A program made the position numbers and the translations under genes. The notes below the pieces were generated by a model. The model ran no database searches. It was not told where the DNA came from and worked only from the letters and a program-made list of their open reading frames with translations. DNA of 64,000 bases from Bacteroidetes bacterium OLB9 (GTDB lineage: Bacteria > Bacteroidota > Bacteroidia > Chitinophagales > Saprospiraceae): assembly GCA_001567255.1 (NCBI GenBank), contig LNBW01000056.1, forward strand, positions 183,053 through 247,052, in the 5' to 3' direction. This document shows, in pieces, positions 18,267 to 29,000 of the stretch. Within the stretch, counting starts at the first letter, position 1. The number at the start of each line of letters is the position of its first letter.

Positions 18267-21083
18267 TTACCTACTTAAGAACATAGAACGTTTTCTGTCT
18301 AATTCTCTGAAGAAAGGATCATAGATGTCCTTAATATAATAAATCATTTCGCCTGTGGATTTCATTTCAGGACCAAGATTTTTATCGACGCCAGGGAATT
18401 TTTCAAATGAAAACACCGGTACTTTGATAGCATATCCGGTAAGTTTTTTGTCAATAATGAAATCATGCACCTTGTGTGTACCTATCATCACTTGAGTCGC
18501 CATTTTTAGATAAGGTACCTGATATGCTTTGGCAATAAATGGAGTAGTTCTCGACGCTCTTGGGTTGGCTTCAATGACAAATACTTTGTCCTTTTGGATG
18601 GCAAATTGCACATTAATTAAGCCTTTAATCTTGAGTGCAAAGGCAAGTTTTTCTGTGTATTCAACCATTAAACCTACAACTTCGGGACTCAGGGAATACG
18701 TTGGAAGAACCGCAGAACTATCTCCTGAATGGATACCAGCCGGTTCGATATGTTCCATTATACCCATAATATGTACTTGCTCTCCATCGCAGATAGCATC
18801 AATTTCAGCTTCTTTTGCACGCTCTAAAAATTGATCTATCAAGACTTTATTGTCGGGCATATGTTTAAAGATACTGAGCACATGAGATTCTAGTTCTTTA
18901 TCATTGATGACGATTCTCATTCTTTGCCCACCGAGCACATAAGAAGGTCGCACCAGTACGGGATAAGTTACTCGATTAGCTACGGCAAGCGCCTCATCCA
19001 CATCATGAGCTACACCGTATTCAGGATAAGGAATATCTATATCTTTGAGTAAGTCTGAAAATCGGCCGCGGTCTTCTGCAAGGTCCATTTCATTGAAATC
19101 GGTACCCATTATTTTTACACCCTTTTCCTTAATCTTCTCAGCTAATTTGAGTGCAGTTTGTCCGCCAAGTTGTACAATGATTCCTTCAGGTTTCTCTAGA
19201 TCTATGATTTCTTCTAAATGCTCCCAGTACACAGGTTCAAAATAAAGTTTGTCTGCAATATCAAAATCGGTAGAAACCGTTTCAGGATTACAATTGACCA
19301 TAATGGCTTCATAACCTGCTTCTTTGATGGCCATAAGTCCGTGTACACAACAATAGTCAAACTCAATGCCCTGGCCTATTCTATTAGGTCCTGAGCCTAG
19401 TACAATAATTTTCTTTTTATCTGAAGGGATGCTCTCATTTTCACCATCAAAAGTAGAATAAAAATACGGTGTTTGAGCTTCAAACTCTCCAGCACAAGTA
19501 TCGACCATTTTATATGCTCGTCTTATACCACATTTTTTTCTATATCGGGTTACATGTTCTTCGTCGATTCTCATGAGCCAGGCTATCTGAGCGTCAGAAT
19601 ATCCTAGACTTTTTATTTTTTTTAGGAATGAAGGAGGGATGTCTTCAGCAACATTATAACGCATCAGTTGCTCCTCAAACTTAATCATCGATTTTATCTG
19701 TCGGATGAACCACGGATCCACGCCTGTCAGTTTGTGTACGGTTTTTTCCGGAACACCTAGCCGCAGGGCATCTTTTAGGCGATATATACGGTCATCGCTT
19801 ACATTTTCAAGTCGGTTCAAAATATCTTCTGTCTGGATCCATTCCTTTTTATCAGCTCCTAATCCTGCCCTATTATTCTCTTGACTTTGACATGCTTTCT
19901 GGAGTGCTTCGATAAAGTTTGTTCCGATAGCCATGACTTCACCAACAGATTTCATCTGTAAACCAAGTCGATTATCAGCACCATAAAATTTTTCGAAATT
20001 CCATCGTGGCATTTTTACAATGACATAGTCGAGTGAAGGCTCAAAAAATGCAGAGGTGGTACCGGTGATTTGATTTTTTAATTCATCAAGTGTGTAGCCT
20101 ATAGCAAGTTTTGAAGCTATTTTAGCTATAGGATACCCTGTTGCCTTACTAGCCAAAGCAGATGATCTGGATACCCTAGGATTGATTTCTATAATTATGG
20201 TTTCTTCAGTATCAGGGTGCACTGCAAACTGAATGTTACATCCACCTGAAAAATTACCAAGAGCTTTTATCATTATAATAGCCTCATCTCTCATCTTCTG
20301 AAAGACCGTATCTGCTATGGTAATAGCAGGCGCTACCGTAATACTGTCTCCAGTATGAATACCCATCGGGTCGAGATTTTCAACAGTACAAACCACGATA
20401 ACATTATCATTGTCATCACGAAGCAATTCCATTTCTATCTCTTTCCAGCCTAGTACTGCTTTTTCAACAAGCACTTCATGAGTTGGAGATGCTTCTAGGC
20501 CATGCCTTAATGCATCATCAAAGTCTTCTTCTCTCATCACAAACCCGCCACCGGTACCTCCTAATGTATAAGATGGTCGGATGACCAATGGATAACCTAT
20601 GCGTTGAGCAGCTTCTTTTCCTTCCAGAAAGGAAAAAGCGATAGAAGATTCTGCCACATTCAATCCTTGTTGAATAACGAGTTGTTTGAATGCTTCTCTG
20701 TTCTCTGTAAGTTCAATTGCATTAACATCAACGCCGATCATTTTAACACCAAATCGCTCCCAAACACCCATTTTGTCTGCCTCGATTGCAAGATTAAGCG
20801 CAGTCTGGCCTCCCATTGTGGGTAGCACAGCATCGATTTGATGGATTTCAAGAATTTTAACAATGCTTTCTACTGTAAGTGGCCACAAATAAATGTGGTC
20901 AGCAGTAACATTGTCGGTCATGATGGTGGCAGGGTTAGAATTAATAAGGATAACTTCGATGCCTTCTTCTCTAAGAGATCTAGCGGCTTGTGTTCCGGAG
21001 TAATCAAATTCACAGGCTTGTCCTATGATAATGGGTCCGCTACCGATGATTAGAACGGACTTAATGGAGTTGTTTTTAGGCAT
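18267..21083 (-). CDS. carB: Carbamoyl-phosphate synthase large subunit, without MGS-like domain
   Basis: Makes carbamoyl phosphate for arginine and pyrimidine synthesis from glutamine-derived ammonia, bicarbonate and two ATP. Two homologous halves are visible, each starting with a biotin-carboxylase-like fold ('VLIIGSGPIIIGQACEFDYS' and 'IIVLGSGPNRIGQGIEFDYC'). Each has an ATP-grasp domain with 'LVRPSYVLGG'-type motifs and 'EINPRVSRSSALASK' or 'EANPRASRTTPF'. The protein ends ~938 residues after the ATG, directly after the second synthetase half. The ~130-residue C-terminal allosteric MGS-like domain of E. coli CarB (1073 residues) is therefore absent. A TTG 30 bases upstream lies inside the promoter, so the ATG at 21083 is the start. 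carA is not in the window. Confidence 0.96.
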   Translation of the reverse strand: MPKNNSIKSVLIIGSGPIIIGQACEFDYSGTQAARSLREEGIEVILINSNPATIMTDNVTADHIYLWPLTVESIVKILEIHQIDAVLPTMGGQTALNLAIEADKMGVWERFGVKMIGVDVNAIELTENREAFKQLVIQQGLNVAESSIAFSFLEGKEAAQRIGYPLVIRPSYTLGGTGGGFVMREEDFDDALRHGLEASPTHEVLVEKAVLGWKEIEMELLRDDNDNVIVVCTVENLDPMGIHTGDSITVAPAITIADTVFQKMRDEAIIMIKALGNFSGGCNIQFAVHPDTEETIIIEINPRVSRSSALASKATGYPIAKIASKLAIGYTLDELKNQITGTTSAFFEPSLDYVIVKMPRWNFEKFYGADNRLGLQMKSVGEVMAIGTNFIEALQKACQSQENNRAGLGADKKEWIQTEDILNRLENVSDDRIYRLKDALRLGVPEKTVHKLTGVDPWFIRQIKSMIKFEEQLMRYNVAEDIPPSFLKKIKSLGYSDAQIAWLMRIDEEHVTRYRKKCGIRRAYKMVDTCAGEFEAQTPYFYSTFDGENESIPSDKKKIIVLGSGPNRIGQGIEFDYCCVHGLMAIKEAGYEAIMVNCNPETVSTDFDIADKLYFEPVYWEHLEEIIDLEKPEGIIVQLGGQTALKLAEKIKEKGVKIMGTDFNEMDLAEDRGRFSDLLKDIDIPYPEYGVAHDVDEALAVANRVTYPVLVRPSYVLGGQRMRIVINDKELESHVLSIFKHMPDNKVLIDQFLERAKEAEIDAICDGEQVHIMGIMEHIEPAGIHSGDSSAVLPTYSLSPEVVGLMVEYTEKLAFALKIKGLINVQFAIQKDKVFVIEANPRASRTTPFIAKAYQVPYLKMATQVMIGTHKVHDFIIDKKLTGYAIKVPVFSFEKFPGVDKNLGPEMKSTGEMIYYIKDIYDPFFRELDRKRSMFLSR

Positions 21084-21110
21084 GGTAGATGCTGTTGTGC
21101 GCTCGGGGCG

Positions 21111-21139
21111 CAAAGTTATTAATTTATCATGTTTTTCAA
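21111..21139 (-). promoter_or_regulatory. Promoter of carB
   Basis: Read on the minus strand, TTG (21139-21137) is followed after 18 bases by TAACTTTG (21118-21111), a full match to the Bacteroidota consensus. The expected transcript starts near 21104, about 20 bases before the ATG, which excludes the upstream TTG codon at 21113 as a start. Confidence 0.75.
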
Positions 21140-21190
21140 TAACATTAAGAATTAAAATTAGGATGAATCTTTTATTCGGCTTAAAGTATC

Positions 21191-21198
21191 TAATTTTG
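21191..21198 (+). promoter_or_regulatory. Possible -7 element TAATTTTG before the dehydrogenase gene
   Basis: TAATTTTG fits TAnnTTTG and ends 23 bases before the GTG at 21222. No TTG is found at the usual -33 spacing. It is divergent from the carB promoter in the same 138-base gap. Confidence 0.45.
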
Positions 21199-21221
21199 TG
21201 ATATTTAAATTAAGATAAGAG

Positions 21222-22175
21222 GTGCATACAAAAAAAGGTACAGTTCTCATTACCGATAAGGTTCACCCTCTTTTAATCGATGGGCTTGAAGCATCAGGTT
21301 ATATTGTTGAATACAATACTTCGATTGATAATGAGGCTTTAGACAAGATCATTGAAGGATATACAGGTATTATTATAAACAGCAAGATAATAATGAATGA
21401 GCAGCGTATCGATTTGGGTACGCAATTGAAATTTATTGCAAGGCTTGGTTCAGGTATGGAAATCGTGGATATACCTTATGCTGAGCGCAAAGGAATAAAA
21501 GTTTATAGTTCGCCTGAAGGCAATAGCAATGCGGTGGCAGAGCATGAAATAGGAATGTTGCTAGGCTTGCTAAATCATCTGTATATTGCCGATGCTGAGG
21601 TGAGACAAATGCAATGGAATCGGGAAAAAAACCGAGGTTCAGAGTTAAGAGGTAAAACACTAGGCATCATAGGCCTCGGTCATACAGGTAGTGCCTTAGC
21701 TGAAAAAATGTCTTCGTGGAGACTCAATGTGATTTCTTATGATAAGTATAGGAAGCAATATCCGGACAGTCTGCGTTTTGTTGAGAAAGTAGCACTTGAA
21801 GAAGTGCTGAACAGAGCCGATATTATATCTCTTCATCTTCCATTGTCAGACGAAACAAAAATGCTTGTGGATGAAGATTTTATACAAAAGTGCAAGGATG
21901 GAGTAATCATCAGCAATACATCAAGAGGGCAAATTGTCCATCTTCCTGATTTGATTGAAGCACTTAAATCTGGTAAAGTAGCAGGTGCATGTCTAGATGT
22001 TTTTTCTAATGAAAAGCCATCCACTTATAATTCGGAGGAAGCAATATTGTATAAAGAACTTTTCGGTATGAAGAATGTAGTCGTTTCTCCACATATAGCC
22101 GGATGGACGCATGAATCACTTGAATTAATTGCTAAAACGCTTTTAGACAAAATAATAGTAGGTGACGAACTTTAA
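21222..22175 (+). CDS. D-2-hydroxyacid dehydrogenase (phosphoglycerate dehydrogenase-like)
   Basis: A 317-residue NAD-dependent dehydrogenase. The Rossmann motif GLGHTG is at 151-156, and the adenine-ribose-binding aspartate is in 'ISYDKYRK'. The catalytic triad is readable as R235 (NTSRG), E264 (FSNEKP) and H291 (SPHIAGWT). The family includes SerA-type 3-phosphoglycerate dehydrogenases and glyoxylate or lactate reductases. The length and lack of an ACT domain fit the short SerA form in Bacteroidota, but substrate cannot be fixed from sequence, and no serC or serB neighbour is present. It starts with GTG; no closer ATG keeps the N-terminal strand. Confidence 0.88.
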   Translation: MHTKKGTVLITDKVHPLLIDGLEASGYIVEYNTSIDNEALDKIIEGYTGIIINSKIIMNEQRIDLGTQLKFIARLGSGMEIVDIPYAERKGIKVYSSPEGNSNAVAEHEIGMLLGLLNHLYIADAEVRQMQWNREKNRGSELRGKTLGIIGLGHTGSALAEKMSSWRLNVISYDKYRKQYPDSLRFVEKVALEEVLNRADIISLHLPLSDETKMLVDEDFIQKCKDGVIISNTSRGQIVHLPDLIEALKSGKVAGACLDVFSNEKPSTYNSEEAILYKELFGMKNVVVSPHIAGWTHESLELIAKTLLDKIIVGDEL

Positions 22176-22292
22176 AATGTATCGAAGGATACAAATTTTA
22201 ATTTATTTGAAAAAAAAGTTTTGTTTATAGCATAATATTTGCTTAACATTGCGGACTTTTAAGTATTTATTAACACAACAAAAATTCAGAGT

Positions 22293-25200
22293 ATGAATAG
22301 ATTGTTACTGATATTGAGTATTCTGTTTGTTTCATTGAGCGCTATAAATGCTCAGACAACAATAGAGGGAAAAGTTACCGAGGCTTCTTCAGGAGATGCA
22401 ATAATACAAGGACCTGTTCAGCTTTTCCGTAACGGAGTACTTGTGGGAGGTACAGTTACTGATTTGGACGGAAATTACTTTTTTTCAGATGTTCAACCAG
22501 GAACTTATGATATGCAAGTAGAATACTTTGGTTTTGCAACAAAGAAAATTACTGGGATCGTAATTCAGGCTGGTAGGACCAATAAAATTAATTTTGAGCT
22601 ATCGGATGATGCGCAATTGCTTGACCTTGGAGTTGAAATTGTTGCATATAAAGTGCCTTTGATAGAATTTGACAATACTACACAAGGGGCTACTGTTACA
22701 GCAGAAAAAATTAGAGCATTACCCACTAAACAAATTAATGCTATTGCAGCGACTTCGGCAGGTATTTCCTCTACAGACGGAGGCGCTATATCAGTGCGGG
22801 GATCCAGGTCTAATGAAACTGTTTATTTCTTAGATGGAGTTAGAGTAACAGGAAACTTGATTCCTCAATCGGAAATCGAGCAACTTCAGGTTGTAGTTGG
22901 AGGTATTGAAGCAAGATATGGAGACGTAACTGGAGGTGTTATTTCATTGACATCACGGGGTCCATCTAATAATGTTACAGGTAGTTTTGAAGTAGAGAAA
23001 TCTTTAGATGGATATGGTTATAATCTAATAAGTGGCAACATATCAGGACCGATTTTAAAAAATAAAGACAATCAATCTATCATTGGATATAGATTTTCCG
23101 GCCAGTATAGAAATGTAGCAGACAATAGCCCTTCGGCATTAGGTGTTTGGAGGGCTCCGGAGAGTTTAATTCGAGAATTAGAGGCCAATCCGGTGTATTC
23201 AATAGGTGGTACTCTGTTTCCATCTATAGAGACAAAAAGAACAGAGGATTTGGGAGGTCCATTCAAAGCTAGACCTAACGATGAGAATATAGACCTTGAT
23301 GTCACCGGCCGTCTGGATTTCAGACTGTCAAAAAACATTGATGTTCAATTGTCAGGTTCATATAATGATAGAAAAGACAGATTCACTCCAAGTACAGGTT
23401 GGTCACTACTGAACTGGGTAAACAACCCTTATCAGTATTCAAATACTTATAGAGGTAACTTCAGACTTACTCATAAAATAGGAAGACAAAGTGGTGAAGA
23501 AGAGGAAGGAAAATCTACTAGTGGCATCAAGAATTTTTCTTATTCTGTTATATTAGGATATCAAAAATCTAAATCAAGATCAGAGGATTTTAGACATGAG
23601 GACAGATTATTTGATTACGGGTACTTTGGTAAGACAGCCAGAACGTGGGATCCTGTTTTCGGTTTTTTTGAAAGCCCACGAACCATAGAAGTAAATGGAG
23701 AGCCAAGGCAATTTTTTGCTGGGCTGTTAGGGTATAGAGAAGTAGTAGGTGAGTACATTCCAAATACTGTAATTAACCCGGTTTTGGGTTCTTATAATGC
23801 TATCAATGGTGTTAATGTCAATGGTTTGTTGAATGACAATGTGAATGTAGCATGGAACAATTTGTACTCTAATGTGGGTCAGGTATATAGCAACTTTAGC
23901 AAGTCAAACGATGACAGGTATTCAATCAATCTAACTACAGGTTTTGACTTGTTTACCGGCAACTCTGATAAAGGAAGGCACAATATTCAAATCGGCTTTT
24001 TGTATGAGCAAAGTATCAATCGTGGATGGGGAGTTTCTCCTTTTGATTTATGGAATCTAGCTGAACTTCAAGCTAATCTTCATATCAATGGTGTTGATAC
24101 AACCAATGTATTAAGATTTGAGACGATGGAGACTCCTAACGGAACGCTTGAGCTTCCAGTATATCAAACTAACTTAAATATTAATAACGATAATCTCTTC
24201 TATAGAGCGGTTAGAGAAGTTACAGGACAATCTGACAATGATTATGTTAACGTTTGGGATCTTGATCCTAGTCAATTGAGCCTTGATATGTTCTCTGCCT
24301 CCGAGTTGATCAACAGACAAGGTTTGATCAGCTATTATGGTTTTGATTACCTAGGAAATAAGCTAGGCACAGATGTAAGATTTGATGACTTCTTTACAAG
24401 TAGAGATGCTAATAATAGGAGGACATTTCTTGTAGCTCCTTTTCAACCTATTTATGGCGCAGTATTCCTTCAGGATAAGTTCTCCTTTAAGGATATCATT
24501 TTCAGATTGGGTGTGAGAATGGATTATTTTGATGCTAACACTAAGGTGATGAGAGATCCATATGCACTATATGAAATTGAAAGCGCCAAAGATTATTATG
24601 CCAGAACGGGTTTGCAGCAACCTACATCAGTTGGGGATGATTACAATGTATATGTTGTCAGTGAAGAAGATCAGACCGTCAAAGCATTCAGAAAAGGAGA
24701 CCAGTGGTTTCTTCCTAATGGTTCAGCGGTTTCAGGTGGAAATATAATTTATCAGGGAAGTCTAGTATATCCTTCTTATGCAGGTATCAATAAAGAAACA
24801 GGTCTGCAAGAGAGAAGACTTGAAATTCAATCATCCGGTGCTGATGAATTAGGCAGAGTATATAAGTCTGAATATTCATTTGTTGACTATAAACCACAAT
24901 TGAATTTTATGCCACGTTTGGCATTCTCGTTCCCTATTTCTGATGATGCGGGTTTCTTTGCTCATTATGACGTACTCTATCAAAGGCCGCCTTCTAATTC
25001 ATTTTCTTCTGCCCTAGACTTTTATTTCTGGGAAGATATTTCTCGTATAAATCCTCGTGAAGAAGCTATGAATAATCCGAACTTAAAGCCTGTTAGAACA
25101 GTAGATTACGAGGTAGGATTCCAGCAAAAGCTATCTGAGTCTATGGCGATGAAGGTGTCTGCATACTATAAGGAAATGAAAGATTTGATTCAGCAAAGGG

Positions 25201-25970
25201 TTTTGGCAAACGTAGCAGCACCGCTAAATACATATAAGATTTTTGATAATCTAGACTTTGGTACAGTTAAAGGGTTTTCATTTACTTTGGATAGAAGAAG
25301 AACCAATAATCTTGAATTGACAGCCACATATACCCTGCAATTTGCAGATGGATCAGGAAGTGATGCTAACTCTTCTAGTGGCATTAACACCAGAGGTCCT
25401 ATTAGAAACTTGATCCCGCTTTCTTTTGATGAACGACATAGAATCACTGGAGTGATTGATTATCGATATGGTTCTGGAAAAGCTTATAATGGCCCTAGAA
25501 TTGGAGGCATTAATATTCTTGAAGACTTTGGAGTGAACATAACTTCATTCTTAGTATCAGGTAAGCCATACACTAAAAATTCGACGCCTGCATCTTTTGG
25601 AGGATCCGGTTTTGCAGGGTCTATCAATGGAGCACGACTTCCATGGACATTTACAACAGATCTCAACGTTCAGAAGAGATTCCCGATAACACTTAGCAAG
25701 GAATCTGGAAAGAAAATGTGGTTTAATGCATATTTCAGAGTACAGAATTTATTCAATACTAAAAATATTATTAACCTCTACAAGTACTCAGGTGATCCAG
25801 ATAATGACGGTTATCTTCAGTCTTCGTTTGGACAGGATAGAATTCAAGGGGTAATCAGTACAAAAAGAGATTTAGAAGCATTTCTTGATGCTTATTCATG
25901 GAGAATGTCGGCCCCTGGTAATTATACCTTGCCTAGAAGAATGTATGTTGGTGTAATTGTTGACTTCTGA
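22293..25970 (+). CDS. TonB-dependent receptor with carboxypeptidase-like regulatory domain
   Basis: A 1225-residue outer membrane receptor. The signal peptide is residues 1-21 (LSAINAQ). A CarboxypepD_reg Ig-like domain spans about 22-108 ('GNYFFSDVQPGTYDMQVEYF'), then a plug ('INAIAATSAGISSTDGGAIS' and 'YFLDGVRVTGNLIPQSEIEQ'). A long barrel ends in a terminal phenylalanine (VGVIVDF). It is larger than ordinary siderophore receptors, nearer to SusC size, but no SusD follows. Instead a 1375-residue secreted protein (32 bases on) and a PorV/PorQ-like barrel follow, suggesting a dedicated surface machine. The substrate is unknown. Confidence 0.92.
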   Translation: MNRLLLILSILFVSLSAINAQTTIEGKVTEASSGDAIIQGPVQLFRNGVLVGGTVTDLDGNYFFSDVQPGTYDMQVEYFGFATKKITGIVIQAGRTNKINFELSDDAQLLDLGVEIVAYKVPLIEFDNTTQGATVTAEKIRALPTKQINAIAATSAGISSTDGGAISVRGSRSNETVYFLDGVRVTGNLIPQSEIEQLQVVVGGIEARYGDVTGGVISLTSRGPSNNVTGSFEVEKSLDGYGYNLISGNISGPILKNKDNQSIIGYRFSGQYRNVADNSPSALGVWRAPESLIRELEANPVYSIGGTLFPSIETKRTEDLGGPFKARPNDENIDLDVTGRLDFRLSKNIDVQLSGSYNDRKDRFTPSTGWSLLNWVNNPYQYSNTYRGNFRLTHKIGRQSGEEEEGKSTSGIKNFSYSVILGYQKSKSRSEDFRHEDRLFDYGYFGKTARTWDPVFGFFESPRTIEVNGEPRQFFAGLLGYREVVGEYIPNTVINPVLGSYNAINGVNVNGLLNDNVNVAWNNLYSNVGQVYSNFSKSNDDRYSINLTTGFDLFTGNSDKGRHNIQIGFLYEQSINRGWGVSPFDLWNLAELQANLHINGVDTTNVLRFETMETPNGTLELPVYQTNLNINNDNLFYRAVREVTGQSDNDYVNVWDLDPSQLSLDMFSASELINRQGLISYYGFDYLGNKLGTDVRFDDFFTSRDANNRRTFLVAPFQPIYGAVFLQDKFSFKDIIFRLGVRMDYFDANTKVMRDPYALYEIESAKDYYARTGLQQPTSVGDDYNVYVVSEEDQTVKAFRKGDQWFLPNGSAVSGGNIIYQGSLVYPSYAGINKETGLQERRLEIQSSGADELGRVYKSEYSFVDYKPQLNFMPRLAFSFPISDDAGFFAHYDVLYQRPPSNSFSSALDFYFWEDISRINPREEAMNNPNLKPVRTVDYEVGFQQKLSESMAMKVSAYYKEMKDLIQQRVLANVAAPLNTYKIFDNLDFGTVKGFSFTLDRRRTNNLELTATYTLQFADGSGSDANSSSGINTRGPIRNLIPLSFDERHRITGVIDYRYGSGKAYNGPRIGGINILEDFGVNITSFLVSGKPYTKNSTPASFGGSGFAGSINGARLPWTFTTDLNVQKRFPITLSKESGKKMWFNAYFRVQNLFNTKNIINLYKYSGDPDNDGYLQSSFGQDRIQGVISTKRDLEAFLDAYSWRMSAPGNYTLPRRMYVGVIVDF

Positions 25971-26002
25971 TTTTATTAATAAACATTTTAAAAAAAAGAC
26001 AG

Positions 26003-29000
26003 ATGAATTTTAGTAAAATATTTTTCTCAACGGTATTGACACTCAGTTTTATTGCCGGAGACCTTATGGCCAAGGAACCTGACAAAGTAAACGGAAGTGC
26101 CCCTACAGGAACACCTCAGGCCGTGAGTTGGAGAGAAGCTTGTGTTCGTCCAACAAAGCAAATAGAGCTTGATGTGAATAATGTAAGAGCGAGAATCATT
26201 TCTGGAGGTACTGTTTGGGAAGCAGCAGAATATATAGTTCCAAAGCCTCAACCGGGAGGTCTGCCTGTATCTGCATTGTACTCTGGAGGTGTTTGGATTG
26301 GAGGTGTTGATAGGGCAAGAAATATAAAATTATCAGCAGTGACATACCGAAGTTCAGGATTTGACTTCTTCAGTGGACCGCTTGATTTGAACGGTGCGAC
26401 AGATAAAGAGGTATGTGATAATTGGGACAAATTTTTTGTTGTGGACGGAAAAAATGTTCGTGCACATGCCAACAGAGCCATAAAAGCTCAAGAGACCGGA
26501 GTGGCAATGGAGTGTGACTCTATACCGGAAGATGTCCTTTTCTGGCCTGGTCAAGGGAATGCTGACTGGAGAAGAAAGTATAGTTTTAACTTACCGGATC
26601 AGCCTTTAGGAAGTTTTTGGGATAATGACGAAAATGGTATCTATAATCCTTGTGGAGGAGATTTTCCTATCATAGAAATCAGAGGTTGTGAACCTAGTGA
26701 CATTCAGGAAGCACGAGAGTTGATTCCTGATGAGATGATATTCTGGATTTACAATGATAATGGTGGTGCACAGACGCTTTCTGGGCCAGCGACGATCCAA
26801 ATGGAAGTACAGGTTCAGGCATTTGCCTATACGACTAATGATGAGATTAACGACATGACTTTCTACCGTTATAAGTTGATTAATAAGGCTAATGAAGACC
26901 TAGTGGATTGTTATTTTTCTCTGTGGGTTGACCCGGATTTAGGATGTTATCAGGATGACCGTATTGGATGTGATATTGAAAGATCACTCGCTTATGTATA
27001 TAATGAAGACGATGTCGATGGTTTTCCTGGATCAACAGCTTGTGCGGGCACAAATACGTATGGGACCAGTATTCCTGTAGTGGGAGTGGATTATTTTAGA
27101 GGCCCTCTAGGACCAAGAGTATTTAAAAGAGATGATGAAGGAAATCTTATTCTAGATAGTGAAGGCAATAAAATTTTATTAGAGCCTGAACCATATACTG
27201 GACAGTTAGACACATTGATTGAGCTAGGTATGACTTCATTTACCTATGCTGAAAACGGTAGTGTTGGATCACCACCACCACCAACTCAAGATCCTCAGCG
27301 GGGACGTGAAGATGCATTTTATAATTACATCAGAGGCTTATGGGCAGATGGCACTCCAGTGACTTATGGAGGAACAGGTTACAACCCTGGTAGTACGGAT
27401 AGTATTCGATACGTGTTCCCTTCTGACCCTAATTACAATGGAGAAGATGCATGGTCTATGTGTTCTGTTGATATGCCATTTGGAGATAGAAGAACGATGC
27501 AGGCTACTGGTCCTCTTTTGCTTCAACCTGGTGCACAGAATGAGTTGATTATAGGAGTTGTGTTTGTGCCGGATATCAAGCACCCATGTCCTGATTTGAC
27601 ACGTTTGAAGTCAGCTGACGATATTGCTCAGGCGTTATTTGATAACTGTTTTGATATTACAGACGGGCCTGACGCACCTGATTTAACACCGGTAGAACTA
27701 GATAGAGAATTGATTCTTTTATTGTCCAATGAACAATTTTCTAATAACTTTAACGAGGCTTATGAAGAAAAGGATCTTCAGGCACCAGAAGAATTTGACA
27801 ATTTATATAGGTTTGAAGGATATAGAATATTCCAGTTAGCAAATGCGAGTGTTACTCCTCAAGAATTAGAGGATGTATCTAAAGCAAGAGAGGTGGCAAG
27901 AGTAGATGTCAAAAATGGCGTCAGAGAGGTTTATAATTGGGTTGGTCAGCCCCATCCTGTGATTCCGAATGGCCCTATAATTTGGACTCCAGTCAAAAAG
28001 GTTACTGGAACAGATGGAGGTATTAAAAAATCCTTCCAGATCAAAGAAGATCAGTTTGCTACGGGTTCTGATAGAAAATTAATTAATCACAAGCAATATC
28101 ACTACATGGTATTGGCTTATGCATATAATAATTGGAAGACATTTGATGTGATTGAGGGAGAAGGCCAAAAACGAGCCTACTTGGAAGGAAGAAACAATGT
28201 AAGGACTTATACTTTGGTACCAAGACCTATTGTGTATGAAGAATTACAAACTGGTTATGGTGATGGTCCTGTGATCACAAGGATACAAGGAGAAGGTAAT
28301 CCAGGTAAATTTTTAGATATGGATCCTTCTATGTATGATATTATAATCAATAAGACATTTGATGGTAAAATAAGATATAAAGTTGGCCAGGGACCGATTG
28401 ATGCTAAGGTTATAGATCCACTTAGGATTAAGGATGGTAAATATAGATTAGAAATCACTGGTGTATTTGAAGCAAATAATCAAGGAACAAAATGTTCATT
28501 TGATGAGGAGAATACAACTTGGCGATTGACAAATCTTACGGATGAGAATAACCCTGTAGTATTGCTGGATAATAGACCATTAAAACTTGTTAAGGAGTAT
28601 ATTATAAATAATCTTGGGTTTTCAGTGACTGTTGGAAATGTAGATGAACCTGGTAAGGCAGGTACTGGAGCTAATGGTGGTTTAGGTGCTACATTGACAT
28701 ATAAAAATCCTAATGAAAACTTGTGGTTCTTTGGTTTGAGAGATGGTGGAATATTTACAGCAGCTGGGGATGGAACAAGATATTATGATTTTGTAGATAT
28801 TAATCCTGAAGATGAAAATAATTCATTATCAAGGATGGGTCAAGGGTTTTTTGTACCGATAAAATCTACAAGGTATAAGCTTGATGAAAACCTGCCATTA
28901 TATTGGAGCCCAGCACCTCGAGATGCAATGGCTTATGCCACATCTGCAACTCAAAATTCTGTCAGATACAGAGATTTGAATAATGTTGATATCATATTTA

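Noticed and set aside
22234..22241. AATATTTG as promoter of the TonB-dependent receptor gene
   Set aside because: The first base deviates from TAnnTTTG and no TTG box stands at 17-20 bases, so it was not reported as a feature.
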